DNA of 64,000 nt from Williamsia maris (GTDB lineage Bacteria; Actinomycetota; Actinomycetes; Mycobacteriales; Mycobacteriaceae), in NCBI RefSeq assembly GCF_024171815.1, contig NZ_JAMTCJ010000001.1, forward strand, positions 992,001 to 1,056,000, given 5' to 3'. Below, one piece after another: positions 43,458-51,872 of this stretch. The notes beneath the pieces are model-generated. The model saw only the letters and a program-made list of their open reading frames with translations, was not told the DNA's origin and did not search any database. The position numbers were made by a program, and so were the translations under genes. How positions within the stretch are numbered: the first letter of the stretch is position 1; each line of letters opens with the position of its first letter.

Positions 43458-43497
43458 CGGCCACTGGGGTCTCCGGCTCAGATGACCTCAGTGGCCG
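43458..43497. terminator. Inverted repeat between convergent genes
   Basis: CGGCCACTG (43458-43466) and CAGTGGCCG (43489-43497) are perfect inverted arms separated by 22 bases, between the lipoprotein stop and the end of the SMR pair. The right arm covers the last codons of the SMR gene. No T-run is present. Confidence 0.4.
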
Positions 43498-43811
43498 GCG
43501 CCGATCTCGATCAGCAGCACCCCGGCGACGACCAGGGCGATGCCGAATCCCATCACCTTGGTGAGGGCCTCGCCGAACAGGTAACGGCTCGCGACGGCGG
43601 TCAGCGCGACACCGGTCGCCGCCCAGATCCCGTACGCGACACCGAGCCCGACACCGTGCGACAGCGTCAACGACAGGAACACGAACGACAGCAGGTAGCC
43701 GACCGCGACGGCGATGTACCAGAGGTTCTTACCGCCGGCGGCGGCCCGCAGCGCGAGGGTCCCTGTCACTTCCGAGCCGATCGCGACGACGAGGAACGCC
43801 CATCCGCTCAC
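43488..43811 (-). CDS. SMR-family membrane protein, second of a pair
   Basis: A 107-aa small-multidrug-resistance-type protein with four hydrophobic helices. It has the membrane glutamate in AIGSEVTGTLALRAA (the Glu14 position of EmrE), the conserved LAYGIWAA-type block (VGLGVAYGIWAATGVALTAVA), and FGEALTKVMGFGIALVVAGVLLIEIG. GTG 43811 overlaps the stop of the preceding SMR gene by four bases. Paired SMR genes usually form an asymmetric heterodimer exporting cations, quaternary amines or guanidinium-like compounds with proton antiport. Confidence 0.88.
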   Translation of the reverse strand: MSGWAFLVVAIGSEVTGTLALRAAAGGKNLWYIAVAVGYLLSFVFLSLTLSHGVGLGVAYGIWAATGVALTAVASRYLFGEALTKVMGFGIALVVAGVLLIEIGAGH

Positions 43812-44155
43812 GACGGGTCGACCGATTTCCCTGCGCGCAGGCCGGATCCCAGTTCGATGCAGAGGACTCCGCCGATCACGAGGACCATGCCGGCGGCCAT
43901 GACCACGGTGACCGTCTCCCCGAACAGGACTGACGACATCACTGCGGTCGCAGCCACCCCGAGGGCGCCCCAGATGCCGTACGCCACCCCGAGCGGGAAC
44001 CCGCGTCGCAACACCCGGTCCAGCAGGACGAAGGCGGCGAGGTAGCCGACCACCACAAGCCCGTACCACCCCGGATGATCCAGAGCGGCCTTCAAGGCAA
44101 GTGAACCGGCGACCTCGGAGACGATGGCCGCGCCGAGGAACAGCCAGGTGATCAC
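43808..44155 (-). CDS. SMR-family membrane protein, first of a pair
   Basis: A 115-aa SMR protein with four hydrophobic helices. Key features are the glutamate in GAAIVSEVAGSLALKAAL, the block FPLGVAYGIWGALGVAATAVM and FGETVTVVMAAGMVLVIGGVLCIELG. The tail GLRAGKSVDPS is longer than that of its partner. GTG 44155 lies four bases after the cysQ stop, so translation is likely coupled to cysQ. The paired arrangement is clear; the substrate is not. Confidence 0.88.
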   Translation of the reverse strand: MITWLFLGAAIVSEVAGSLALKAALDHPGWYGLVVVGYLAAFVLLDRVLRRGFPLGVAYGIWGALGVAATAVMSSVLFGETVTVVMAAGMVLVIGGVLCIELGSGLRAGKSVDPS

Positions 44156-44159
44156 CGGG

Positions 44160-44927
44160 TCAGGCCATCGCGCCGAGCACGGCTTGCGCCAATTCGGGCC
44201 GGCAGATGACGAGGTCGGGAAGGTAGACCTCGGACTGGTTGTAGACCAGCGGCGATCCGTCGATGCGGCTACACCACAGACCGGCCGCCTGCGCGACCGC
44301 GACCGGGGCCGCCGAATCCCACTCGTACTGACCACCGGCGTGGACGTAGGCATCGGCCTCGCCGCGCACCACCGCCATCGCCTTGGCGCCCGCCGAACCG
44401 AGCGGCACCGCAACGCCACCGATCGCCGTCGCGACATCGTCGGAGAACGTGGGCGGACGCGATCCGCTGACGACCACCCGCGGCACGTCACCGCGCGGCG
44501 TCGACATCAGCCCGACGGTGGGTGTCACTGCCCCGGAACCGCTGTCGTAGGTGACCTCGAGGGCCGGTAGCGACACCGCACCCACAACGAGCCCCTCGTC
44601 GGCGGTCCAGAGCGCGACGTGCACGGCCCAGTCGGCGTGGCCCTCCATGCCGTACTCACGCGTCCCGTCCACCGGGTCGACGATCCACACCCGGGACGCC
44701 TGCAGCCGGCTGCGGTCGTCGGCCGACTCCTCCGACAGCACCGCGTCGTCCGGTCGCCGCTCGGCCAGCTGCGCGAGCAGCCAGTCGTTGGACTGCTGAT
44801 CGCCCGCGTCGCCCAACTCCCTTCCGGACAGACCACTGTCGCGCCGCAGCCGCACCAGCAGCTCACCGGCCCCGGTGGCCAGTTCGGCGGCGAGTGCGAT
44901 GTCGTCGTCGAACCCCGGCGTGCTCAC
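44160..44927 (-). CDS. cysQ: 3'(2'),5'-bisphosphate nucleotidase CysQ
   Basis: Removes 3'-phosphoadenosine 5'-phosphate or PAPS by-products of sulfate activation. The 255-aa protein shows the inositol-monophosphatase-superfamily metal motifs: VLSEESADD (Glu of the first site), VWIVDPVDGTREY, and near the C terminus YEWDSAAPVAVAQAAGL. Its ATG overlaps the cysNC stop by four bases, which fits a role recycling the adenylyl products of this operon. It is read as part of cysD-cysNC-cysQ. Confidence 0.95.
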   Translation of the reverse strand: MSTPGFDDDIALAAELATGAGELLVRLRRDSGLSGRELGDAGDQQSNDWLLAQLAERRPDDAVLSEESADDRSRLQASRVWIVDPVDGTREYGMEGHADWAVHVALWTADEGLVVGAVSLPALEVTYDSGSGAVTPTVGLMSTPRGDVPRVVVSGSRPPTFSDDVATAIGGVAVPLGSAGAKAMAVVRGEADAYVHAGGQYEWDSAAPVAVAQAAGLWCSRIDGSPLVYNQSEVYLPDLVICRPELAQAVLGAMA

Positions 44928-46810
44928 AGTCCGAGGTTCCGGATCACGGCGTCGGCGACCTCGCCGGGAGAGCCGTCGGCGGGGGTCACCACGAGTTCCG
45001 CGGTACTGGGGCGCTCATACGGCGAGTCTATGCCGGTGAACTGTTTCACCTCGCCTGCCCGCGCTCGGGCGTAGAGCCCCTTGGGGTCTCGTCGCTCACA
45101 CTCGTCGAGCGGTGTGTCGACGAAGACCTCGTAGAACGACAGTTCACGGGCGGCGTGGATCTCTCTCGCTCGTTGGCGCTCGTCGGCGAACGGGCTGATC
45201 AGCGATACGATCGCGATGGCGCCCGAGTCTGCGAACAGCGTCGCCACCTCGGAGGTACGACGGATGTTCTCGCGCCGGTCGTCGTCGCCGAAACCGAGAT
45301 CCGAGTTGAGCCCGTGGCGGAGGTTGTCACCGTCCATCAGATAGGCCGGCCGGCCGGCCGCGACGAGTCGGCGCTCCAGTTCGACTGCGATGGAGCTCTT
45401 TCCCGATGCCGACAGGCCGGTCAGCCAGATGGTCCCGCCGCGGTAGGGGCGTTGGTCGGCCGACACCTTCGACCCGTGCCACACCACGTTGCTGTCCCGG
45501 GCCACCGGACCGGTGATCATGCCGGCGCCGACGGTCTTGTTGGTCGCCTCGTCGACGAGGATGAAGCTGCCGGTCTCCCGGTTGCGTCGGTAGCCGTCGA
45601 ACATCAGCGGCTGCTGCGAGTGCAGGGTGATGCGGCCGATCTCGTTCAGCGACAACGATTCCGCGTTCTCGTCACGGTGCAGCGAGTTGACGTCGAGGCG
45701 GTAGGCGACCGAGCTGATCTGGGCGCGGGACTCGGTGGTCGTGGAGGCGATCAGGTAGCGGTTGCCCTCGCGGAGTTCGCCGTCCTCGGAGAACCAGCAG
45801 ATCATCGCGTCGATGTCGCGGCCGACGTAGGGGCGATTGTTGGGGCGGGCAATCATCTCGCCGCGCGCCACGTCGATCTCGTCGGCCAGCGAGATCGAGA
45901 CGGCCATCGGTGCGAACGCCTCGGTGACCTCGACTCCCCCTGGTCCCCAGATGGATTCGATCGTGCTGCCGAAACCGCTGGGCAACACCACCACGTCGTC
46001 GCCGGGTTTGAACGTGCCACCGGCGATGGTGCCCGCATAGCTGCGGTGATCGGATCCGTCACTGCGCTGCGGGCGGATCACGTACTGCACCGGCATGCGG
46101 GCGTCGATCAGGTTGCGGTCCGACGCGATGTGCACGCCCTCGAGGTGGTCGAGCAGCGGGCCGCCGTGATACCAGGGCATGTTGACCGAGGTGTCGACGA
46201 TGTTGTCGCCCAACAGCGCCGAGACCGGCACGAAGGTGAGGTCGGTGACGTTGAGTTTGGAGGCGAAGGTCGCGAACTCGTCGCGGATCTCGTCGAAGCG
46301 CTCCTGCGACCAGTCGACGAGATCCATCTTGTTCACCGCGAGGGTGAGGTGCGGGATGCCCAGCAGCGACGACAGGAACGCGTGCCGCCGCGTCTGTTCG
46401 AGCACGCCCTTGCGGGCGTCGATCAGCACGATCGCCAGGTCGGCGGTCGAGGCCCCGGTGACCATGTTCCGGGTGTACTGCACGTGCCCGGGGGTGTCGG
46501 CGATGATGAATTTGCGTCGCGGCGTGGAGAAGTACCGGTACGCGACGTCGATGGTGATCCCCTGCTCGCGCTCGGCGCGCAGGCCGTCGGTGAGCAGCGC
46601 GAGGTTGGCGTACTCGTCGCCGCGCTCGGCACTGGTCCGTTCGATCGATGCCATCTGGTCGGCGAAGATCGACTTCGAGTCGTAGAGCAGGCGGCCGATG
46701 AGGGTCGACTTGCCGTCGTCGACGCTGCCCGCGGTGGCCAGCCGCAGGAGTTCCTTGCCGCCACGCAGGGCGGCGGTCTCCGTCCGCAGACGGTCGGCGG
46801 AGATGGACAT
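44924..46810 (-). CDS. cysNC: Bifunctional sulfate adenylyltransferase large subunit / APS kinase
   Basis: A 628-aa fusion. The N-terminal ~430 residues are the EF-Tu-like GTPase subunit of ATP sulfurylase: GSVDDGKSTLIGRLLYDSKS (G1), DTPGHVQYTRNM (G3) and VNKMDLVDW (G4). The C-terminal ~190 residues are the APS kinase, with P-loop WLTGLSASGKSSIAVELE and LDGDNLRHGLNSDLGF-like region (MDGDNLRHGLNSDLGF). Together with CysD it converts sulfate to PAPS. It starts at ATG 46810, sharing one base with the cysD stop, and overlaps cysQ at its end. The fused layout is that of mycobacteria and relatives. Confidence 0.97.
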   Translation of the reverse strand: MSISADRLRTETAALRGGKELLRLATAGSVDDGKSTLIGRLLYDSKSIFADQMASIERTSAERGDEYANLALLTDGLRAEREQGITIDVAYRYFSTPRRKFIIADTPGHVQYTRNMVTGASTADLAIVLIDARKGVLEQTRRHAFLSSLLGIPHLTLAVNKMDLVDWSQERFDEIRDEFATFASKLNVTDLTFVPVSALLGDNIVDTSVNMPWYHGGPLLDHLEGVHIASDRNLIDARMPVQYVIRPQRSDGSDHRSYAGTIAGGTFKPGDDVVVLPSGFGSTIESIWGPGGVEVTEAFAPMAVSISLADEIDVARGEMIARPNNRPYVGRDIDAMICWFSEDGELREGNRYLIASTTTESRAQISSVAYRLDVNSLHRDENAESLSLNEIGRITLHSQQPLMFDGYRRNRETGSFILVDEATNKTVGAGMITGPVARDSNVVWHGSKVSADQRPYRGGTIWLTGLSASGKSSIAVELERRLVAAGRPAYLMDGDNLRHGLNSDLGFGDDDRRENIRRTSEVATLFADSGAIAIVSLISPFADERQRAREIHAARELSFYEVFVDTPLDECERRDPKGLYARARAGEVKQFTGIDSPYERPSTAELVVTPADGSPGEVADAVIRNLGL

Positions 46811-47724
46811 CAGAAGTACCCCTCTTTCTTACGGTCTTCCATGCCCGATTCCGAGATTCGATCGTCGGCACGCGTCGCGCCGCGTTCGGTCAGCCGGGTG
46901 GCGGCGACCTCGTCGATCACCTCGGCCACCGTCGCGGCCGTGCTCTCCACGCAGCCGGTGCACGTGGCGTCTCCGACGGTGCGGAAGCGCACGGTCTCGG
47001 TGTGCGACTGTTCGCCGTCGGCGATCTCGAGGAAACGCGTCTTCGCCAGCAACATCCCGTCGCGGGGGACGACCTCGCGCTGATGCGCGTAGTAGATGGA
47101 CGGCAGATCGATCGACTCCGCCTCGATGTACTGCCAGATGTCGAGTTCGGTCCAGTTGCTGAGCGGGAACACCCGGATGTGCTCGCCCTTGGCGTGGCGC
47201 CCGTTGTAGAGGTTCCACAGTTCGGGGCGCTGCGCCCGCGGGTCCCAGGCACCGAATCGATCGCGGAAGCTGAACACCCGCTCCTTGGCCCGCGCCTTCT
47301 CCTCGTCGCGCCGGGCACCGCCGAAGACCGCGTCGAACCGGTTCTCGGTGATGCCGCGCAGCAGAGCCGCGGTCTGCAGACGGTTGCGGCTGGCGCCGGG
47401 TCCGGTCTGCTCGACCACACGGCCGGCGTCGATGTCGTCCTGCACGCTCGAGACGATCAACCGCACCCCGGTCTCGGCGACCACGCGATCCCGGTACTCG
47501 ATGACCTCGTCGAAGTTGTGCCCGGTGTCGACGTGCATGAGCGGGAACGGGATCGGCGCGGGCCAGAACGCCTTGCGCGCGAGGTGGAACATGACCACCG
47601 AGTCTTTACCACCCGAGAACAGCAGCCCCGGCCGCTCGAACGTGGCCGCCACCTCTCGGAAGATGTGGACCGATTCGGCCTCCAACGCACTCAGATGCGA
47701 CAGCTCATACCCGATCTGGGGCAC
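46810..47724 (-). CDS. cysD: Sulfate adenylyltransferase subunit 2
   Basis: A 304-aa subunit of ATP sulfurylase that forms adenosine 5'-phosphosulfate. The PP-loop LLFSGGKDSVVMFHLARKA is near residue 40, followed by MHVDTGHNFDEVIEYRD, RRDEEKARAKERVFSFRD and PLSNWTELDIWQYIE, all typical of CysD. It is the first gene of the cys operon, divergent from the IclR regulator with about 115 bases between the starts. Confidence 0.97.
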   Translation of the reverse strand: MPQIGYELSHLSALEAESVHIFREVAATFERPGLLFSGGKDSVVMFHLARKAFWPAPIPFPLMHVDTGHNFDEVIEYRDRVVAETGVRLIVSSVQDDIDAGRVVEQTGPGASRNRLQTAALLRGITENRFDAVFGGARRDEEKARAKERVFSFRDRFGAWDPRAQRPELWNLYNGRHAKGEHIRVFPLSNWTELDIWQYIEAESIDLPSIYYAHQREVVPRDGMLLAKTRFLEIADGEQSHTETVRFRTVGDATCTGCVESTAATVAEVIDEVAATRLTERGATRADDRISESGMEDRKKEGYF

Positions 47725-47809
47725 TGACGACTCCTCACTCGATCACTGTTGTCGACCCTCGGCCACGTCCCTGCGTCCATCGAACACCGCACGCCGGCAA
47801 ACCTTGCAA

Positions 47810-47825
47810 TGTCGGTTATTCGACA
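47810..47825. promoter_or_regulatory. Inverted repeat upstream of the IclR gene
   Basis: TGTCGGTTATTCGACA has perfect 5-bp arms TGTCG/CGACA around six bases, and a further TTCGACA lies at 47832-47838, just before the ATG at 47841. The site is in the cysD/iclR divergent region and is a candidate for autoregulation. No strong ribosome binding site precedes the IclR start. Confidence 0.35.
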
Positions 47826-47840
47826 CTACCGTTCGACAAT

Positions 47841-48734
47841 ATGACACTGAATGTAGGTGGCGACGACGCCGATCGTCAACCGGTATCGGCACCGACCCGT
47901 CGCGTCGTGTCGGTCATCGACCATCTGGCCGACGACGTGTCGGCGCGACCGACGCTGGCCGACATCATCCGCGCCACCGACATGACCCGGGCGACCGCGC
48001 ACGCCGTGCTGACCCAGCTCTGCGCCGACGGCTGGACCGTCCGCGACGACTCGGGACGCTTCTCACTCGCCCCGCGCTTCCTCGCCCGCATCCGCCACGC
48101 CGCAGGCGCCCAACCGCTGACCAGCGCGGCCCGGCCCGTGCTCGCCGACCTGCACCGCCGCATCGGGCTCCCCGTCTTCCTGTCCGAGCGTGACGGCGAG
48201 TTCATCCAGATCACCGAGATCGCCGGCGACATCGGCTGGGCCACCCCGGGGACCCGCCTGCCCATCACCGCCCCGCTGTGCCGCGAGTACATCGCGTGGG
48301 CGGGTGGACGCGAGCAGACCGAGTGGTTGTCCACCGCGCCACCGCCCAGCCGCAACCGGCTGGCGTCGCTGCTGGCGGTCATCCGCGAGCGCGGCTACAG
48401 CGTCGAGCGCCTCGGCCCCGAGGCGACCGAGGTGATGGCGACATTGCGGGCGGTCCACCTCACCGAGGCGTCGCAACCGGTCCGGCGACGGCTGGCCGAT
48501 CTGCTGATGGACCTGATGAACTCCGACTACCGCCCCGAGGACCTCGACGGCGACGTCCGCGCGCTGTCGGTGGCGGCTCCGGTGCGCACCGAGGCCGACC
48601 GCGTGGCGCAGAACCGGGTGACGTCGTCGATCGTCGCCTGCCCCGGCACCCCGCTGGGCGGATCGGCCCTCGCTGCGCTGGTCGAGGAGCTGCAGGCTGC
48701 GGCCGTGGAGATCGAGCGCGCGCTCCTGCGGTGA
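47841..48734 (+). CDS. IclR-family transcription regulator
   Basis: A 297-aa regulator. The N-terminal winged helix-turn-helix is at about 20-85 (RVVSVIDHLADDVSARPTLADIIRATDMTRATAHAVLTQLCADG), followed by an effector-binding domain of IclR type (GLPVFLSERDGEFIQITEIAG, TRLPITAPLCREYIAW, IRERGYSVERLGPEA). Such proteins often control catabolic operons next to them, so the crotonase and acyl-CoA dehydrogenase genes starting 38 bases downstream are the likely targets. Ligand unknown. Confidence 0.85.
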   Translation: MTLNVGGDDADRQPVSAPTRRVVSVIDHLADDVSARPTLADIIRATDMTRATAHAVLTQLCADGWTVRDDSGRFSLAPRFLARIRHAAGAQPLTSAARPVLADLHRRIGLPVFLSERDGEFIQITEIAGDIGWATPGTRLPITAPLCREYIAWAGGREQTEWLSTAPPPSRNRLASLLAVIRERGYSVERLGPEATEVMATLRAVHLTEASQPVRRRLADLLMDLMNSDYRPEDLDGDVRALSVAAPVRTEADRVAQNRVTSSIVACPGTPLGGSALAALVEELQAAAVEIERALLR

Positions 48735-48743
48735 GCTTTACCA

Positions 48744-48757
48744 ACCAAGCACTTGCT
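48744..48757. promoter_or_regulatory. KstR2-like TetR-family operator
   Basis: ACCAAGCACTTGCT fits the mycobacterial KstR2 consensus AnCAAGnnCTTGnT at every fixed position. It lies 15-28 bases before the crotonase start at 48773, where a repressor would block transcription or translation. Other TetR regulators of acyl-CoA catabolism use similar CAAGnnCTTG cores, so the cognate protein is not certain. Confidence 0.6.
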
Positions 48758-48772
48758 AGGTAGGGTCGACGC

Positions 48773-49693
48773 ATGACCGAGCCCGCCAGCCAGATCCCGG
48801 CGCCCCTCACCGGCGACCAGCTCACCGCCGACTCGACGCCGGTGGCCTACGAGGTGGCCGACGGCGTCGCCTACGTGACGTTGAACCGTCCCGAGTTCCG
48901 GAATGCGCAGAACTCGGTGATGACGTATTCGCTCGACGCCGCTTTCGTCCGCGCGGTCGACGACGGCGCGGTCAAGGTGATCGTGCTGCGCGCCAACGGC
49001 AAACACTTCTCGGCGGGCCACGACATCGGGACCCCCGAGCGAGATTTCCACGTGCAGTACCCGAACACCGCGTCGCTGTACTGGGACCACACCGACCGCA
49101 GCGGGGGCGACCAGCGGCTCGCCCGCGAGATCGAGGTCTACGTCGGCATGTGTCGCCGGTGGCGCGAGATCCCGAAGCCGATGATCGCCCAGGTCCACGG
49201 CGCGTGCATCGCAGGCGGCCTCATGCTGGCGTGGGTGTGCGACTTCATCGTCGCCTCCGACGACGCCTTCTTCTCCGATCCCGTCGTCCGGATGGGCATC
49301 CCCGGCGTCGAGTACTTCGCGCACGCGTTCGTCCTCGGGCCGCGTCGGGCCAAGGAACTGCTGTTCACCGGCGAGCGGTTCACCGCCGCGCAGGCGCAGG
49401 ACTGGGGCATGGTCAACCACGTCGTCCCCCGGGACGATTTGCAGGACAAGGTGAACGAGATCTCCGCGCGGATCGTCGAGATGCCGCAGCTCGGACTGGC
49501 CCTGGCCAAGAAGGCCGTCAACATCTGCGAGGACCAGATGGGCCTGCGCACCTCGATGGACTCGGTGTTCGGATGGCACCACTTCGCGCACAGCGCGAAC
49601 GCCGAGGCGGCCGGGGGCGACTCCCTCGGCGGGATGGACGCCAAGTCGATGAAGGCCAGTGCCGGTGGGCCGACCGCAGGCGGAACCGCCTGA
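48773..49693 (+). CDS. Crotonase-superfamily protein lacking the hydratase glutamates
   Basis: A 306-aa enoyl-CoA hydratase/isomerase-family protein. The oxyanion-hole elements are present (FSAGHDIGTPERDF and HGACIAGGLMLAWVCDFIVAS), as is FTGERFTAAQAQDWGMVNHVV. The two catalytic glutamates of classical enoyl-CoA hydratase are replaced: Met in AGGLMLAW and Val in SDPVVRMGIPG. It is therefore a crotonase of altered chemistry, similar in size to EchA13-type proteins (about 318 residues) of mycobacteria that neighbour acyl-CoA dehydrogenase pairs. The stop shares one base with the next ATG. A KstR2-like box lies just upstream. Confidence 0.85.
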   Translation: MTEPASQIPAPLTGDQLTADSTPVAYEVADGVAYVTLNRPEFRNAQNSVMTYSLDAAFVRAVDDGAVKVIVLRANGKHFSAGHDIGTPERDFHVQYPNTASLYWDHTDRSGGDQRLAREIEVYVGMCRRWREIPKPMIAQVHGACIAGGLMLAWVCDFIVASDDAFFSDPVVRMGIPGVEYFAHAFVLGPRRAKELLFTGERFTAAQAQDWGMVNHVVPRDDLQDKVNEISARIVEMPQLGLALAKKAVNICEDQMGLRTSMDSVFGWHHFAHSANAEAAGGDSLGGMDAKSMKASAGGPTAGGTA

Positions 49694-50883
49694 TGGACAT
49701 CACCTTCGACGCAGACGCCGAGTCCTTCCGCACCGAGGTCCGGTCGTGGCTGGCGGCGAACGTGCCGAGTTCCCCGCTGCCGTCCATGGATTCGGCGGAG
49801 GGGTTCGAGGCCCACCGTGCGTGGGAACGGACCATGGCCGACGCGCGGATGTCGGTGGTGAGTTGGCCGGAGGAGTTCGGCGGACGCGATGTGGACCTGC
49901 TGCACTGGGTCGTCTTCGAGGAGGAGTACTACCGCAGCGGCGCCCCGGGCCGGGTCAGCCAGAACGGCATATTTCTGCTGGCCCCAACACTTTTCGAACA
50001 CGCGCATCCCGACCAGCTCGCCCGCATCATGCCGCGGATGGCGCGTGCCGACGACATCTGGGGCCAGGCGTGGAGCGAGCCCGAATCCGGGAGCGACCTC
50101 GCGTCGCTGCGGTCGACGGCCACCCGCACCGACGGCGGATGGCTGCTCAACGGTCAGAAGACGTGGAGCTCACGATCCAGTTTCGCCGACTGCGGGTTCG
50201 GGCTGTTCCGCAGCGATCCGAAGTCGTCCCGACACAAGGGGCTGACCTACTACATGTTCGACCTCCGCGCCGACGGGGTGACGGTGCGCCCGATCAACCA
50301 GCTCGACGGTGAACCCGGTTTCGCGGAACTGTTCCTGGACAACGTCTTCGTCCCCGACGACCCGGATCAGCCCGGCGAGTCCGGAGTGATCGGCGCGGTC
50401 GACAACGGATGGCGGATCGCGATGAGCACCGCCGCCAACGAACGCGGCCTGTCGTTGCGCTCCCCCGGACGCTTCCTGGCGGCCACTGATCGGCTGCTGG
50501 CGCTCTGGGCCCGGGCGGACAAGAACGGAACGGCGAGTGACGCCCTCGGCGCACGGGTCGCCGACGCCTGGATCGGGGCACGCGCCTACGAGTTGTCCAC
50601 CTACGCCACGGTCAGCCGCCTCGCCGAGGGAGGGCAACTCGGAATGGAGTCGTCGATCAACAAGGTCTTCTGGTCGGAATGGGACATCGCCACGCACGAG
50701 ACCGCACTGGATCTGCTCGGCACCGACGCCGAGATCGCCGGCCCCTCACACGACGACCCCGCGGGCGGGTGGATGGACGGCTTCCTGTTCTCCCTGTCGG
50801 GTCCGATCTACGCGGGTACCAACGAGATCCAACGCAATGTCATCGCCGAGCGCCTGCTCGGACTACCCCGGGGCGACCGATGA
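49693..50883 (+). CDS. Acyl-CoA dehydrogenase, full-length subunit
   Basis: A 396-aa acyl-CoA dehydrogenase. It has QAWSEPESGSDLASLRSTATR (flavin/substrate loop), NGQKTWSS, and the C-terminal YAGTNEIQRNVIAERLLGLPR. It lacks the RxxFGxxIGSFQ block seen in the two genes after it, which is the pattern of one half of the alpha2beta2 dehydrogenases used on steroid CoA thioesters (FadE17-FadE18, FadE26-FadE27 type). ATG 49693 overlaps the crotonase stop by one base, and its own stop overlaps the next start by four. Substrate not evident. Confidence 0.88.
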   Translation: MDITFDADAESFRTEVRSWLAANVPSSPLPSMDSAEGFEAHRAWERTMADARMSVVSWPEEFGGRDVDLLHWVVFEEEYYRSGAPGRVSQNGIFLLAPTLFEHAHPDQLARIMPRMARADDIWGQAWSEPESGSDLASLRSTATRTDGGWLLNGQKTWSSRSSFADCGFGLFRSDPKSSRHKGLTYYMFDLRADGVTVRPINQLDGEPGFAELFLDNVFVPDDPDQPGESGVIGAVDNGWRIAMSTAANERGLSLRSPGRFLAATDRLLALWARADKNGTASDALGARVADAWIGARAYELSTYATVSRLAEGGQLGMESSINKVFWSEWDIATHETALDLLGTDAEIAGPSHDDPAGGWMDGFLFSLSGPIYAGTNEIQRNVIAERLLGLPRGDR

Positions 50884-51872
50884 GATTCCTGCTCGAGACC
50901 GAGCACACCGACCTCGCGAACAGCATCGACTCGATGCTCACGCGCGCCGACCTGCCCGCGGTCGTGCGGGCCTGGAACGACGGCGACCGCGACCCCGGAC
51001 TCGCGGTGTGGGCGCGGCTCGCCGACACCGGTGTGACCGCCCTGCTCATCGACGAGGCGTCCGGCGGATTCGGCGCCGGCGCTCTCGAGATGGTCGTCGC
51101 CGCCGAGCAGCTCGGCCGACACTGCGTTCCCGGTCCGGTCGCCGAGACCCTCGGTGCGGTACCGACGCTGCTCGCCGGCACCGACCGCACCGACCTCCTC
51201 GAGGCACTGGTCTCGGGCGAGTTGGCGACGCTGGCGATCCCCGACGACGTCCCGTACGCCGCCGACGCCGACGCCGCGACCCACCGACTGCTGCTCGACG
51301 GGACCACGCTGAGCACCGGCGACGTCGTGACCACCCACGCCTCGGTCGATCGGGCCCGCACGGTGTCGGTGCTCGCGCCCGCCGAGACGGTCGCGACCGA
51401 CCTCGACGGCACGGCCGCGTTCGACCACGGCGCTCTCGCCACCGCCGCTCAACTGCTGGGACTGGCGTCGCAGATGCTGGCGATGTCCGGCGCATACGCG
51501 ATCTCCCGCACCCAGTTCGGTCGACCGATCGGTTCGTTCCAGGCGATCAAGCACCACCTCGCCGACGTCGCCATCGCCGTCGAGATGGCGCGTCCGCTGG
51601 TCCACGCCGCCGCCCTCGCGCTCGACGGTTCGGTCCCCCCGGGCGGCGATGCGTCCCGCGACGTGTCGGCGGCCAAGGTCGCGGCGGGACAGGCCGCGTA
51701 CCTGGCCTCGCGCGTCGGACTGCAGACCCTCGGTGCGATCGGCTACACGCAGGAACACGACCTGTCGCTGTACCTGACCAAGACGCGTGCCCTGCTCACC
51801 GCGTGGGGTACCCCGGCGCTGCACCGCGCCCGTGTCCTACGCTCGGTCACCGCGCCCGTGGGGGCACCGTGA
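50880..51872 (+). CDS. Acyl-CoA dehydrogenase, short partner subunit 1
   Basis: A 330-aa acyl-CoA dehydrogenase-family protein, shorter than classical ones (about 380-400). It carries SRTQFGRPIGSFQAIKHHLAD, the FAD-binding block missing from the previous gene, and LGAIGYTQEHDLSLYLTKTRA near the C terminus. The middle domain is reduced. Probably forms a heteromer with the 396-aa subunit. Start and stop both overlap neighbours by four bases, showing tight co-translation. Confidence 0.85.
   Translation: MRFLLETEHTDLANSIDSMLTRADLPAVVRAWNDGDRDPGLAVWARLADTGVTALLIDEASGGFGAGALEMVVAAEQLGRHCVPGPVAETLGAVPTLLAGTDRTDLLEALVSGELATLAIPDDVPYAADADAATHRLLLDGTTLSTGDVVTTHASVDRARTVSVLAPAETVATDLDGTAAFDHGALATAAQLLGLASQMLAMSGAYAISRTQFGRPIGSFQAIKHHLADVAIAVEMARPLVHAAALALDGSVPPGGDASRDVSAAKVAAGQAAYLASRVGLQTLGAIGYTQEHDLSLYLTKTRALLTAWGTPALHRARVLRSVTAPVGAP

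Noticed and set aside
44894-47083. Long + strand open frame (about 730 codons) opposite cysNC and cysQ
   Set aside because: Antisense shadow with no recognisable domain; the opposite strand encodes well-conserved CysNC.
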